64,000 nucleotides of DNA, taken from QHXM01 sp963697975 (GTDB lineage Bacteria > Acidobacteriota > Blastocatellia > Pyrinomonadales > Pyrinomonadaceae). The stretch spans positions 2,232,001 to 2,296,000 of the forward strand of contig OY969111.1 of the NCBI GenBank assembly GCA_963697975.1, written 5' to 3'. Below, in pieces: positions 9,159 to 17,549 of the stretch. The position numbers were made by a program, and so were the translations under genes. Position 1 is the first letter of the stretch. Each line of letters opens with the position of its first letter. Below the pieces are notes generated by a model. That model was not told the DNA's origin, made no database searches, and saw only the letters and a list, made by a program, of their open reading frames with translations.

Positions 9159-9473
9159 ATGATTTCGACTTCTAAACCGAGAGCGAAACTCGACCCTGCC
9201 GGAGACTTAACCACAAGATATTGGGTGGCGGCGCAAGGCTACAACAGTTTGACTTGGAGGCGCAACCGCGCATGGGCCGGGATTTACGGTGCCGGGTCGC
9301 CCGTGATGAGGTATAATCTGCTTTCAGGTCGCCTTGCCGCTTGACGATCAAGATGTTTCGAGGGGAACTTTCAGACTCCGATGGTCGTAATCTGCGCTTG
9401 ACAGGGAGTTTTCCACCCTGCGGGGGGCGCTTCAAGCAGGCCAGAGGGCGACCTTGGATCGGAGAAGCAACAG
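9159..9473. other. Divergent intergenic region between the flippase-like gene and the sigma operon
   Basis: A 315-bp gap holding promoters for both directions. On the plus strand a TATAAT at 9312-9317 has no good -35 partner. TTGACA at 9398-9403 has no -10 at a standard distance. A Shine-Dalgarno GGAG (9461-9464) lies 9 nt before the GTG start of the sigma gene. No RNA gene or repeat seen. Confidence 0.5.
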
Positions 9474-10079
9474 GTGGGAGCTGCAAAGATTTTGGCTACG
9501 GCGGGCGAAGGAGCCGAGTTAGTCAGAAGGTGTCGGGCGGGCGACGGCGCGGCGTGGGAAGAGATCGTTTCGACCTATTCCCGCCGCATCTACAATCTCG
9601 CCTATCGTTTCACCTCGCGCCCAGATGCCGCAGAGGATTTGACGCAGGAAGTTTTCATCCGCGTCTATCGTTCTTTGGATCAGTACGACCCCCGCCAGGG
9701 CGATTTGCAAAACTGGCTGATGCGGCTATCGCGCAATCTAATCATTGACGACTACCGCCGCCGCCAGCGCACGCCGCATGACACGCACGCGGACGACCTC
9801 GAAGATCATACTTATCATCTTCGCTCGACGGGCGGTTCGGTGCAAAGCGAGATGGAACGCCGCGAGCTTGGGGAGCAGGTGCAGGCCGGAATTGATAAGC
9901 TCTCTCCTGATCTTCGCACTTGCGTCATCCTGCGCGACATTGAAGAATTGAGTTATCAGGAGATAGTTGATCTCTTGCAGATACCCGAAGGGACTGTGAA
10001 ATCGCGTATCAATCGAGGCCGGATTGAACTCTCGAAGATACTTCGCCGGATGCGCGTCGTGGCGATGAGCAACGTTTAG
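9474..10079 (+). CDS. ECF RNA polymerase sigma factor (RpoE-like)
   Basis: 201 residues from a GTG with GGAG nine bases upstream. Region 2 is at about 20-100 (AWEEIVSTYSRRIYNLAYRF, AAEDLTQEVFIRVYRSL, LQNWLMRLSRNLIIDDYRRR). Region 4 is at about 135-190 (LSPDLRTCVILRDIEELSYQ, PEGTVKSRINRGRIEL), which reads the -35 element. The next gene encodes a zinc-finger anti-sigma factor, the standard arrangement for a membrane-controlled ECF pair. The signal that releases it is not evident. The pair is followed by a B-box membrane protein and a tiny membrane protein on the same strand. Confidence 0.95.
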   Translation: MGAAKILATAGEGAELVRRCRAGDGAAWEEIVSTYSRRIYNLAYRFTSRPDAAEDLTQEVFIRVYRSLDQYDPRQGDLQNWLMRLSRNLIIDDYRRRQRTPHDTHADDLEDHTYHLRSTGGSVQSEMERRELGEQVQAGIDKLSPDLRTCVILRDIEELSYQEIVDLLQIPEGTVKSRINRGRIELSKILRRMRVVAMSNV

Positions 10080-10182
10080 ACAAAAAGGGTGAGCCGCCAG
10101 CGTCATAACAAAGGCTAAAGGACAAAGGTGCTTCACCGAAGATAGAAAGAATTTATTAAACGGGGACGGAAACGAGAATTTT

Positions 10183-10992
10183 ATGCTGTGCGCGGAATTT
10201 GAAGATCATCTGACGGACTACCTTGAAGGCTCGCTCGAAGCCGAAACGAACCGTGCGTTCGCCGAGCACGCCCTGCGTTGTCCTGTCTGTCATGAGCTTT
10301 TAAGCGAGGTCAAAACCACTTTACAGGCGTGCCGCACCTCGCAAGCGCCCTTACCGTCTGCCGAATTTGAAGCGCGTATTCTCTTGCAGACCGTGCCTGA
10401 AATGGCCATGACCTGCGAAGAGTTTGAAGAATATCTCACGGATTACCTCGACGGGTTTTTACCCGCTCCCCTTTTCCATCGCTGGGAACGCCACGCTGCT
10501 CTTTGTGAGGGCTGCACGGAACTGCCCGGTCAGGTCGTGCGCTCCATCGGCGCTTGCTACACCTACATCAACGAAGAGAAGGCAGTGCCCGTCGGTCTAC
10601 ACGAAAGAATCCTTCAGGCCACGCTCGGCACAACCGACGCCGAAGAGGTACGCGCGCCACTGGCTGCGCGAATCGCTGCACGGCTTCGTCTCTGGCTCGA
10701 CCCGATTGTTTCTCCGCAGCTTGCGACCGTCGCAACCATGCTGCTCGTCTGCGTGCTGGTGCTGACCAGCACTGTTTCGGCGGACGGCTCAATCAGCGGC
10801 ATGTATCGCGCCGGAATCCAACTGGCGGGACGCGCCTATTCCGGCAGCACGGATTCAAAGGTCAAACCGGCGGCTGATTCCGATAAGTTCAACTCTGTCG
10901 GCGGCGGGGTGACGACCGGCCTCGTTCCCGAAACCGGCTCAAAGCAGAAGAAAGCCGACCCTATAGCGCCACAGAGAAAAGAGCAGAAGTGA
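10183..10992 (+). CDS. Membrane anti-sigma factor with two zf-HC2 domains
   Basis: 269 residues. Two tandem zf-HC2 (anti-sigma zinc-binding) modules are visible: one at about 1-45 with HALRCPVC, the second at about 75-120 with HAALCEGC. Both are preceded by the same FE(D/E)xLTDYL(E/D)G helix, so this is an internal duplication. A single membrane span (LATVATMLLVCVLVLTSTVS, about 185-204) is followed by a short basic periplasmic tail ending KKADPIAPQRKEQK. It is expected to hold the ECF sigma factor encoded just upstream (103-bp gap) at the inner membrane face. Most family members have one such module, so the duplication is notable. Confidence 0.88.
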   Translation: MLCAEFEDHLTDYLEGSLEAETNRAFAEHALRCPVCHELLSEVKTTLQACRTSQAPLPSAEFEARILLQTVPEMAMTCEEFEEYLTDYLDGFLPAPLFHRWERHAALCEGCTELPGQVVRSIGACYTYINEEKAVPVGLHERILQATLGTTDAEEVRAPLAARIAARLRLWLDPIVSPQLATVATMLLVCVLVLTSTVSADGSISGMYRAGIQLAGRAYSGSTDSKVKPAADSDKFNSVGGGVTTGLVPETGSKQKKADPIAPQRKEQK

Positions 10993-11036
10993 TTGAAGCA
11001 AGATTGAAAGAGCCAGAGGGCGATGGGCTTTAGTTA

Positions 11037-11813
11037 ATGATTTGCGCTTACCATTCAAAGAATCCGGCGGTCGTAGAATGCCATCGTTGCACGCGCGCTC
11101 TTTGCACGGCGTGCGACCACCGCATTCGCGGCTTTCCGTATTGTCAGGATTGCATCGTCGCGGGCGTTGAAGTTTTGCAGCAGCAGACGCGCACGAACGT
11201 CCTGCCGGACTTGCGTCGTAACAACTCTCCGCTCATCGCCACGCTTCTTTCCTTTGTGCCGGGACTCGGCGCGGCTTACAACGGGCAAACTTCAAAGGCA
11301 ATCGTTCATTTCGCCGTCTTCGCCAGCTTCTTCCAACTGGCGATTGTGACCGAATCGGTCGAGTTCGGATTGCCGCTCTTCGTCGCAGGATTTTTCGGAA
11401 CGTGGCTCTTCTCGGCGGTTGACGCGTACCGCACGGCGCAACTGCTGCGCGCCGGATTAGCGCCCGACACCGAACAGGACGTGATTGCGCGTCGACTTTA
11501 CGGCAGCCCCTTAGCGTGGAGTATCACGCTGATGCTGCTCGGCGTGATCTTTTTAGTCCACACGCTGATGGGCATACGGCTTCCCATTCGTCAGGTTCTC
11601 CCCGTTCTATTGATTCTGCTCGGTGCGTACATGCTCGGCGATTACCTGCTGCGCCAACGCAGAAGCGAGCGCAATCTCCCTTCGCTCGACGCGATTCCCC
11701 AGATGCCGTCAGTCGTCCCGGCCAATTCGGGAAGATTTCAAACCGGGGAGTTGGTCTCGCAAGTCTCCACCGGGCGCAGCGTCGCGCCCTTGCCCTTCGA
11801 GCAAAGACCATGA
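11037..11813 (+). CDS. B-box-type zinc-finger multispanning membrane protein
   Basis: 258 residues. The N-terminus carries a compact Cys/His cluster (C3, H6, C15, C18, C23, C26, C36, C39) like a B-box zinc finger: ICAYHSKNPAVVECHRC, then LCTACD, then YCQDC. The rest has about five hydrophobic segments with a G-rich stretch (FVPGLGAAYNGQTSKAI) typical of small TM2-like proteins. The function of this bacterial architecture is not known. It follows the sigma/anti-sigma pair on the same strand and may belong to that operon. A heptamer hairpin starts 2 bp after its stop codon. Confidence 0.75.
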   Translation: MICAYHSKNPAVVECHRCTRALCTACDHRIRGFPYCQDCIVAGVEVLQQQTRTNVLPDLRRNNSPLIATLLSFVPGLGAAYNGQTSKAIVHFAVFASFFQLAIVTESVEFGLPLFVAGFFGTWLFSAVDAYRTAQLLRAGLAPDTEQDVIARRLYGSPLAWSITLMLLGVIFLVHTLMGIRLPIRQVLPVLLILLGAYMLGDYLLRQRRSERNLPSLDAIPQMPSVVPANSGRFQTGELVSQVSTGRSVAPLPFEQRP

Positions 11814-11814
11814 A

Positions 11815-11900
11815 GTCGTAAATCGTGAATCGTAAATCGTGAATAGATAAAAACGCTTTTCACTATTCACGATTTACGATTCACGATTCACGATTCACGG
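11815..11900. repeat. Heptamer-repeat hairpin D (CGTAAAT/CGTGAAT family)
   Basis: Arm 11815-11846 alternates CGTAAAT and CGTGAAT units. Arm 11863-11900 carries the complements. The loop is about 16 nt. It begins 2 bp after the stop of the upstream gene and ends about 40 bp before the next start. Same family as C and I. Confidence 0.9.
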
Positions 11901-11938
11901 CCTTTTTGTTATATTGAGCGGGAGAGGTAAAAGAAGTT

Positions 11939-12157
11939 ATGTCAGTTTTTCTTAAAACGGCTGGACGGTGGGGCGGAATCCTAACGATCATCGTGCTCAT
12001 CATCACGCTCCTGCGCCAGCTTATTTCGCTCGTCGGCTTTCTTCTGGTCGCCGTCAAAGCCGCGATCATCATCGCCTTCGTCGCGCTAGTTCTGCTGATG
12101 ATTGTTCTCGTCATGCGCGGGCGCTCGCAGCGTCGCCGCGAGGCCGCAGATATTTAG
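11939..12157 (+). CDS. Small two-helix membrane protein, unknown function
   Basis: 72 residues with two hydrophobic stretches (about 12-38 and 40-60) and a basic C-terminus (RGRSQRRREA). The upstream GGGAGAGG stretch supports translation from ATG 11939. I recognise no family. It follows the B-box protein on the same strand, with only a repeat hairpin between them. Coding potential is inferred from the membrane pattern and start signal, so confidence is moderate. Confidence 0.55.
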   Translation: MSVFLKTAGRWGGILTIIVLIITLLRQLISLVGFLLVAVKAAIIIAFVALVLLMIVLVMRGRSQRRREAADI

Positions 12158-12195
12158 AAGCTGAATGAAAAGCTCCGAAGGAGCGAAATATAAGA

Positions 12196-12214
12196 GCCTG
12201 TGGCAACGCCACAG
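12196..12214. repeat. Short perfect palindrome
   Basis: CCTGTGGC / GCCACAGG with a 3-nt loop, just after the small membrane protein. Without a T-run it is more like a REP-type stem than a classical terminator. Confidence 0.5.
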
Positions 12215-12236
12215 GAGTAGATTCCAGTTTATTCGT

Positions 12237-12282
12237 TAAGCCCTGTAAGGGCGGCATATTTATTACGCCCTTACAGGGCTTA
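12237..12282. repeat. REP-like 17-bp perfect palindrome
   Basis: Perfect arms 12237-12253 and 12266-12282 with a 12-nt A+T-rich loop. The core is GCCCTGTAAGGGC. It could end transcription of the upstream operon (an A+T-rich stretch follows) or be a dispersed REP-type element. A related GCCCC-GAA-GGGGC stem occurs at 44606. Confidence 0.65.
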
Positions 12283-12652
12283 CTCATTATTATCTCTGTC
12301 AAGGAATTTTAAGGTTTCTCCCTTAGTGACTTTCGTGTCTTTGTGGTTAGTTTTTACGTTTCCCTTCCCGCCCCTCAGATTTTCCAGTCTCCTCTTCGGC
12401 GGTTGCAATCTCCAGCCTCGTGTGATAGTTTGCGCGACCTTAGCAGCAAATGTGGATGGTTTTCCGCTAGTAACACCTCGTCGGGTAGTTCCGTCCGCTG
12501 CGACCTACAAGTAGGTTCACAAACAAATAGTCCCCAGAGTTTTAAGGTTAGCATCAGTCGCCCTCAATCGGCAGGCTGTGCTTTTCACGAGCAGTGCGCG
12601 GCTCTTCCCGGTGTTGTCTGCGCGGTGCGACTGCTCAAAAGGAGCACATAGA

Positions 12653-13504
12653 ATGGTTAGAGACGACCGTCTTTACGCATTTATTATCGCCCATACTTCG
12701 CGTTCACGTTCCCGTATTCGCCGCATTTGTGTCCACAAACGCTGGCTTAAACTTTCAGCCCTCGCCGGGTTGATCGTCATCGCTGCCGCGCTTTACGGCA
12801 TCTATGGCCTGACCCAACACATCAGGCATCGCTATGTCGAGCAGGAGAACGCGCAACTGCGCGCCGAAAATGAGAAACAGCGGCAGCAACTCGACAATCT
12901 GAATCATCGTGTCGAGGCCGTCGAAGATACTTCGCGCAAACTCGCAGAGTTGTCCGGCGTCAATCAAGATCAGCAGCCAATTATGAACGGCGCGGGTGGC
13001 CCGTTCATTCCGCTCGATGAAGCCGCCGTAGTCGAATACAAAACCAAAGACCTCGAACAAAAATTGCGCGCTTACGAAACTGCATTGCGCGAACGCGCCA
13101 CCGTTCCCTCGATCTGGCCGGTCGAAGGCAGTTTAGAGAGCGGCTTTGGTGGTCGCCGCAATCCATTCGGCGGCAGTTCCTACGAAAACCACGAAGGTCA
13201 GGACATCGAAGCCGAGATGGGCACGCCCGTCGTCGCCGCAGCGAGCGGCACAGTGACTATCGCCGGATGTCAAAACGGCTACGGCAACGTCGTCTACATA
13301 GATCATGGCAACGGCCTCTCAACCCGCTACGGCCATCTCTCGCACATAGACGCGGTCATCGGCCAACGAATCGCGCGCGGCGAGGTCCTCGGTCGCGTCG
13401 GCTCCACCGGGCGCTCAACCGGGCCACACCTTCACTACGAAGTCCGCATCAACAACGACCCCGTCAACCCAAGAGCATATCTGCCGGGAGCGGAAGAGCA
13501 GTAG
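12653..13504 (+). CDS. Membrane-anchored M23 (LytM) peptidoglycan endopeptidase
   Basis: 283 residues from ATG 12653, which has AAAGGAG seven to eight bases upstream; the frame opens earlier without a ribosome site. A basic N-terminus and one membrane helix (LSALAGLIVIAAALYGIYGL, about 32-51) are followed by a coiled coil (QENAQLRAENEKQRQQLDNL, about 65-100) and a C-terminal LytM domain. Zinc ligands are visible: H and D in the motif NHEGQD, and HLH in GPHLHYE. Such enzymes cut peptide cross-links in peptidoglycan or, when inactive, activate amidases. The metal residues here look intact, so an active enzyme is likely. A repeat hairpin with an inner terminator follows the stop. Confidence 0.9.
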   Translation: MVRDDRLYAFIIAHTSRSRSRIRRICVHKRWLKLSALAGLIVIAAALYGIYGLTQHIRHRYVEQENAQLRAENEKQRQQLDNLNHRVEAVEDTSRKLAELSGVNQDQQPIMNGAGGPFIPLDEAAVVEYKTKDLEQKLRAYETALRERATVPSIWPVEGSLESGFGGRRNPFGGSSYENHEGQDIEAEMGTPVVAAASGTVTIAGCQNGYGNVVYIDHGNGLSTRYGHLSHIDAVIGQRIARGEVLGRVGSTGRSTGPHLHYEVRINNDPVNPRAYLPGAEEQ

Positions 13505-13630
13505 TCAGTGGTCAGTGGTCGGTGGCCAGTTAAAAGAAAGAAGGCAGTCGAGCCGCTTCATGCCTCGACTGCCTTTTCTCTTTACTGCCTTTTGTCTTAA
13601 CTGACCACCGACCACTGACCACTGACCACT
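13503..13630. repeat. Heptamer-repeat hairpin E (AGTGGTC family) enclosing a terminator
   Basis: Outer arm 13503-13531 has units GTCAGTG, GTCAGTG, GTCGGTG. Outer arm 13597-13630 has the complements (CACTGAC) and is followed by TTTTT. It starts within the TAG stop codon of the M23 gene. A second, perfect hairpin sits inside it. Confidence 0.88.
13541..13575 (+). terminator. Terminator-like hairpin inside repeat E
   Basis: Perfect 12-bp arms (13541-13552 / 13564-13575), loop 11, then TTCTCTTT. It lies 36 nt after the M23 stop. Together with the outer arms it forms a nested stem that should end the transcript efficiently. Confidence 0.65.
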
Positions 13631-13687
13631 TTTTCTGCTACTATCCTTTCAGCCAATTACATCATCATCGAAGGAAGATTTAACAAG

Positions 13688-15883
13688 ATGCCCACCAGAC
13701 TATCGCGCGCATCGGCGCTCGTCCTTGTCGCGTTGATGCTCGTCACGCTCGTTCCTTTTCGCGCCTTCGCCGAAGAAGGAATGTTTTTGCCGGACGCGAT
13801 TGCTTCACTCCCTTTCGATAAACTTGCGAAGCGGGGTCTCAAGCTGAAAGCCACAGACATCTACGACCCGAACGGCGTCAGCATTAAGGATGCCGTCGTC
13901 ATCGTCGATGGCGGTACTGGCGAGTTCGTCTCGCCCGAAGGCTTGCTCCTGACGAACCACCACGTCGCTTTCGATGGCCTCGTCGCGGCTTCCACCGCAG
14001 CGAACAATTACGGCGATAAAGGGTTTATGGCCAAGACGCGCGCCGAAGAGTTGCCCGCTCAGGGCTACGACGTGACCATCACGCAGGATTTGAAAGATGT
14101 GACGAGCGAAATCTTGAGCGGCATCCCGGACACGATGTCTCCGGCGGAGCGCAGCCGCGCGATTGCCACCAAGACTCAGGCGATTGAAGCCGCAGGCGCG
14201 AACGAAGAAGAAGGCATCACGGTTCGCGTGCTGCCGATGAATGATGGATTGTCTTACTACAAGTTCACCTATCTGATTCTGCGCGATGTGCGCATAGTCT
14301 ACGCGCCACCGAAAAACATAGGCTTCTTCGGCGGCGACCCGGACAACTTCGAATGGCCGCGCCATTGCGGCGATTTCACTTTCATGCGCGCCTACGTTGG
14401 GCCAAACGGCAAGCCAGCCGAGTATTCGACTGCCAACGTTCCCTACAAGCCGAAGAAATTTTTGACGATCTCGATGGAAGGCGTCAAAGAAGGCGACTTC
14501 ACGATGGTCATGGGTTATCCCGGTTCGACGCGCCGCTACCGCGAAAGCTACTCGGTCGCTTACAACCAGGACGTGGCGATGCCCTTCTCCATAGACCTCT
14601 ATAACTACCAGATTGAGACGCTGCAAAACGCAGGCAAGAACGACCCGGCCCTGCGCGTCAAACTGCAAAGCACGATCTTTAGTCTCAACAACGAACTGAA
14701 GAATTACGAAGGCTCTGTGGTGGCGATGCGTCGCGCAGGCATCGTCGAGAAGAAACGCGCGGAGGAAGCAGCCTTCACACGTTGGGTTAATGCCGACCCT
14801 GCGCGCAAGGCCAAATACGGCGAAGTCCTCTCCACGCTCGACAAGGCTTATCAGGAATTGAACGCGACGGCTCAACGCGACCTCTTAGTTCAGCAGATGT
14901 TTGGCGCAAGCGACATCGTGGCCATCGCCTCTTTCGCGCAACGCGCGGCTGCCGACAAGGAGAAGCCTGAAGGCGAGCGCAATCCTGCTCTCGGCGCGAT
15001 GGGCATCCAGCGCGTGCGCGCTCAACTTGCGGGCGTGTTCGCCGAACGCAATCCGACCGCCGAACGCGAACTGCTCACCTATCTGCTGCGGAAAGCTGAC
15101 GAGCTTCCCGCCTCGCAGAAGATTGATTTCATCGAAAAGCGTTTCGGGAATCTTCAGGGCGAAGCGCGACGCCGCGCCGAAGAGGACTTTGCGCGCATGG
15201 TCGTTGACGGCAAACGCTACGCGACTGCCGAAAGCCTCTCCGGTATCTTCGATCTCTCGGCGGCGCAGCTACGCGATTTGCGCGAACCGCTCGTTGACTT
15301 GGCCATCGAACTCGGCACGGAAAGCCTGCGGATACAACCGCGCCAGATTGCGTTCAATGCGACCGTTCAGCGCTGGCGTCCGCTGCTCATTCAAGGCATG
15401 ACCGAGATGAAGGGCGGGAAGCCTTACCCGGACGCCAATCGCACGCTGCGCTTCACCTACGGCGAAGTCAAAGGCTACGTTCCGCGCGAAGCGATTCTCT
15501 ACACGCCGTTCACCACGCTCTCGGGCGTCATCGAAAAAGATACCGGGCGCGAGCCGTTCGACGTACCCCAAAAGCTCACGCAGCTTTACCGTGCGCGCGA
15601 CTTCGGCCCGTATGCTCTCCCGAATAAATCGGATGTCCCCGTAGACTTTCTCTCCACGACCGACATCATCGGCGGTAACTCCGGCAGCCCCATCTTAAAC
15701 GGGCGCGGCGAGCAGATCGGGATTGTCTTTGACGGCAACTACGAAGGACTCGGCAACGATTTCTTCTACAACGAAGAGAAGGGGCGCACCATCTCCGTTG
15801 ATATTCGCTACGTGCTCTTTGTGACAGACAAGTTCGGCGGGGCAGGCTACATCCTGAAGGAACTCGACATCAAGAAAAGCTGA
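13688..15883 (+). CDS. S46 family dipeptidyl-peptidase (DPP7/DPP11 type)
   Basis: 731 residues, typical for the family, with a signal peptide (VLVALMLVTLVPFRAFA). The chymotrypsin-like fold has the catalytic His in LLTNHHVAF (about 90-98) and the catalytic Ser in GGNSGSPILNG (about 660-670). The helical cap domain typical of S46 lies between. DPP7/DPP11 enzymes release dipeptides from peptides in the periplasm, usually in organisms that live on amino acids. The residue that decides the acidic versus hydrophobic P1 preference cannot be assigned safely by eye. Single gene: a repeat hairpin lies on each side, and the next gene has its own promoter. Confidence 0.93.
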   Translation: MPTRLSRASALVLVALMLVTLVPFRAFAEEGMFLPDAIASLPFDKLAKRGLKLKATDIYDPNGVSIKDAVVIVDGGTGEFVSPEGLLLTNHHVAFDGLVAASTAANNYGDKGFMAKTRAEELPAQGYDVTITQDLKDVTSEILSGIPDTMSPAERSRAIATKTQAIEAAGANEEEGITVRVLPMNDGLSYYKFTYLILRDVRIVYAPPKNIGFFGGDPDNFEWPRHCGDFTFMRAYVGPNGKPAEYSTANVPYKPKKFLTISMEGVKEGDFTMVMGYPGSTRRYRESYSVAYNQDVAMPFSIDLYNYQIETLQNAGKNDPALRVKLQSTIFSLNNELKNYEGSVVAMRRAGIVEKKRAEEAAFTRWVNADPARKAKYGEVLSTLDKAYQELNATAQRDLLVQQMFGASDIVAIASFAQRAAADKEKPEGERNPALGAMGIQRVRAQLAGVFAERNPTAERELLTYLLRKADELPASQKIDFIEKRFGNLQGEARRRAEEDFARMVVDGKRYATAESLSGIFDLSAAQLRDLREPLVDLAIELGTESLRIQPRQIAFNATVQRWRPLLIQGMTEMKGGKPYPDANRTLRFTYGEVKGYVPREAILYTPFTTLSGVIEKDTGREPFDVPQKLTQLYRARDFGPYALPNKSDVPVDFLSTTDIIGGNSGSPILNGRGEQIGIVFDGNYEGLGNDFFYNEEKGRTISVDIRYVLFVTDKFGGAGYILKELDIKKS

Positions 15884-15992
15884 CAATGGGCGATGGGCGA
15901 TGGGCGATGGATGATAAAAGCAAGAGCGTTAGGCTTGCCCATTGTCCATCGTCTATCGTCTATCGTCAGTTGTTCATCGTCTATCGTCAATA
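15884..15992. repeat. Heptamer-repeat hairpin F (TGGGCGA / TCTATCG)
   Basis: Starts on the base after the S46 stop. Arm 15884-15921 has three TGGGCGA units. Arm 15933-15992 has several TCTATCG-type units, longer than the first arm. Pairing is imperfect, but the 7-nt register is clear. It ends just before the cold-shock promoter. Confidence 0.8.
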
Positions 15993-16009
15993 GTCAAAGT
16001 ATTTTCCGC

Positions 16010-16039
16010 TTGACAGCCTTTGAGACTATCGCTTAGTAT
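16010..16039 (+). promoter_or_regulatory. Sigma-70 promoter of the cold-shock gene
   Basis: TTGACA (16010-16015), 18-bp spacer, TAGTAT (16034-16039): five of six matches at -10 and a perfect -35. Transcription should start near 16046, giving a leader of about 300 nt. Confidence 0.75.
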
Positions 16040-16045
16040 GCGCCG

Positions 16046-16344
16046 TCGTTTCGAAGGCAGGGCTTTTCCAAAAAAACACTCGCCCCCGCTCGTTCGATTT
16101 GCAAGCGTTACAGTATGAAGTATCGTTTTTCCCCGTTGGTCTGTATGTGTTGATGAAGGCAGTTGTCTAAGACTGTTTCGTCAGAGCGTACAGGCTTTTT
16201 TGTTGGTTGTGTTTCCGTTTTCGCGCCCCAAAAGAAAAGCGCGTCCGGCTCACAAGCATTAACCTCAAGTCGGCGCAAGTAAAGCCCTCAAGCAGAGCTT
16301 TTCTCGCCTTTGTTTTATCGAATCGTTAGGAGGATTCGTTTGCT
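16046..16344 (+). other. Long 5' leader of the cold-shock mRNA
   Basis: About 300 nt between the promoter and the csp start, with T-rich stretches and short stems. Cold-shock genes often have long structured leaders that refold at low temperature, and the length fits. It contains no open frame I trust. A TAGGAGG ribosome site lies 11 nt before the ATG. Confidence 0.5.
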
Positions 16345-16554
16345 ATGTCTAGAATAACCGGTAAGGTCAAGTGGTTTAACAACTCGAAGGGTTATGGCTT
16401 CATTGAGCAGCCAGGCTCTTCAGACATCTTCGTTCACTACAGCGCCATTCAGGGCGACGGCTTCAAGACCCTCGAAGAGGGACAGGATGTCGAGTTTGAG
16501 GTCACGCAGGGTCCGAAAGGCCCGCAGGCCGAGAACGTGACCAAGATGGCGTAA
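16345..16554 (+). CDS. cspA: Cold-shock protein (CspA family)
   Basis: 69 residues, standard length for a single cold-shock domain. RNP1 (KGYGFIEQ, 15-22) and RNP2 (DIFVHYSAI, 27-35) are intact, preceded by the conserved GKVKWFN. The protein binds single-stranded RNA and acts as an RNA chaperone. It has its own promoter, a long leader, a strong TAGGAGG ribosome site and a strong terminator, all signs of a highly expressed monocistronic gene. Which paralogue of the genome it is cannot be said from here. Confidence 0.97.
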   Translation: MSRITGKVKWFNNSKGYGFIEQPGSSDIFVHYSAIQGDGFKTLEEGQDVEFEVTQGPKGPQAENVTKMA

Positions 16555-16620
16555 TGCTCCCAGGGCTTTCAAGTAAAGCCACTGACCGCTTCCGGTCATG
16601 AGTCCGCGAAGCGCCAAGCA

Positions 16621-16654
16621 AAGAAGGCGACAGCCATTAAGCTGTCGCCTTCTT
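16621..16654 (+). terminator. Terminator of the cold-shock gene
   Basis: Perfect 14-bp arms (16621-16634 / 16641-16654), 6-nt loop, then TTTAAT. It lies between two convergent genes and may serve both; the minus side reads TTCTTTGCTT. Confidence 0.88.
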
Positions 16655-16687
16655 TTTAATAGTCAGTTTCCGACTCCTGCTCTTACG

Positions 16688-17335
16688 TCATTCCCCTTTT
16701 GCTTTGAAGCTGACGCGCCCGCCCTCAACGTCAATCGAGAAACGCACACGGTCGCAGCCCAGACGCTCTTTCAAGTTGTCTGCCTTCGTCGCGATCAGGT
16801 GATGAAAGCGCGGGAACGAAAGGTCTTCGGTTGGCTCGCCACACTTCATCTTCGCTTCGATTAAAGCATCGTAAAGCTGTTTGACGGTCGGCACGTCTTT
16901 ATGTGCGTCGTCGCAAACGAAGGTCGCCGCCGCTTCGCCGTGACTCGCCTGATCGCGCGCCGTCGCACGCGCCGCCGCCGCCGCATCACGTCCCTCTTCG
17001 CGTCCCTGCATGGTTCGCCGCCACAGTTCGCGGAAACTCGTGAAGCGTGCCATCAACGAATTGTAGAGATAACGTTGGGCAAAGCTGAGCTTGCGATCAT
17101 CGCCGAGACGTTTGAGCATCGTCTCGATGCGGCTCTTGGTATCGTAAGGCGGGCGCTTTGATGCTCCGTTGAAATAGATGTCAAACTCTATCTTGAGCCG
17201 CCGGATGTCTTCATCAATCCGTTTGAGTTGCTCGTCAACTGTCGGCTGATTATCATTTGCCGCATTGCCACGCTTCTTTTGCTGGCTTTGACGCTGCTGC
17301 TCCTGGCGCGCGAATTTATTATCACGAATCGGCAC
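16688..17335 (-). CDS. MXAN_5187_C-like protein, unknown function
   Basis: 215 residues, no signal peptide, no membrane span, charged. After a Gln/Lys-rich disordered start (about 1-35), the segment EDIRRLKIEFDIYFNGASKRPPYDTK (split here as IRRLKIEFDIYFNG and PPYDTK) and FAQRYLYNSLMARFTSFRELWRR matches my memory of the domain called MXAN_5187_C. That domain is common in Acidobacteriota and Myxococcota. An Ala-rich linker and a C-terminal part ending RVRFSIDVEGGRVSFKAKGE follow; the latter is a short beta region. Function is not known. It is convergent with csp. Confidence 0.65.
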   Translation of the reverse strand: MPIRDNKFARQEQQRQSQQKKRGNAANDNQPTVDEQLKRIDEDIRRLKIEFDIYFNGASKRPPYDTKSRIETMLKRLGDDRKLSFAQRYLYNSLMARFTSFRELWRRTMQGREEGRDAAAAARATARDQASHGEAAATFVCDDAHKDVPTVKQLYDALIEAKMKCGEPTEDLSFPRFHHLIATKADNLKERLGCDRVRFSIDVEGGRVSFKAKGE

Positions 17336-17549
17336 TGGCGCTCTTTCTCCTTACCGCCGCTTTGAAGCCAGCTATCGGCCACCGAGCGGCTCACAATATC
17401 GAGTCTAGGCGTTTTGAAAGCGAAGTGTCAATAAAGATGTTTTGGTCAAACAGACAACGCTCATTATTCGCCATCATTCATTGATTCGATAATCTGAGCG
17501 ATAATGTGTTACGTTTGTTTGCCGCTGCTCGCTTGCGTCAAGACCTACT

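Larger units (their letters stand above)
12158..12652. other. Long intergenic region with palindromes and a lone repeat arm
   Basis: 495 bp without a gene. It holds two palindromes (listed separately). At 12322-12349 there is a single, unpaired arm of another heptamer-like repeat; the minus strand reads ACAAAGA, CACGAAA, GTCACTA. The stretch 12350-12640 is the probable leader of the M23 peptidase gene. I see no promoter of good match there. Confidence 0.5.

Noticed and set aside
9398..9403. TTGACA before the sigma operon as a promoter
   Set aside because: The sequence 17-18 bp downstream is G+C-rich with no -10 match.
11939..12157. Small membrane protein as a toxin of a type I system
   Set aside because: No antisense RNA signals and the protein is longer and two-helix; kept as unknown.
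13805..14875. 356-codon minus-strand open frame
   Set aside because: It lies wholly inside the S46 peptidase gene on the opposite strand, has no recognisable domain, and is a high-G+C antisense shadow.
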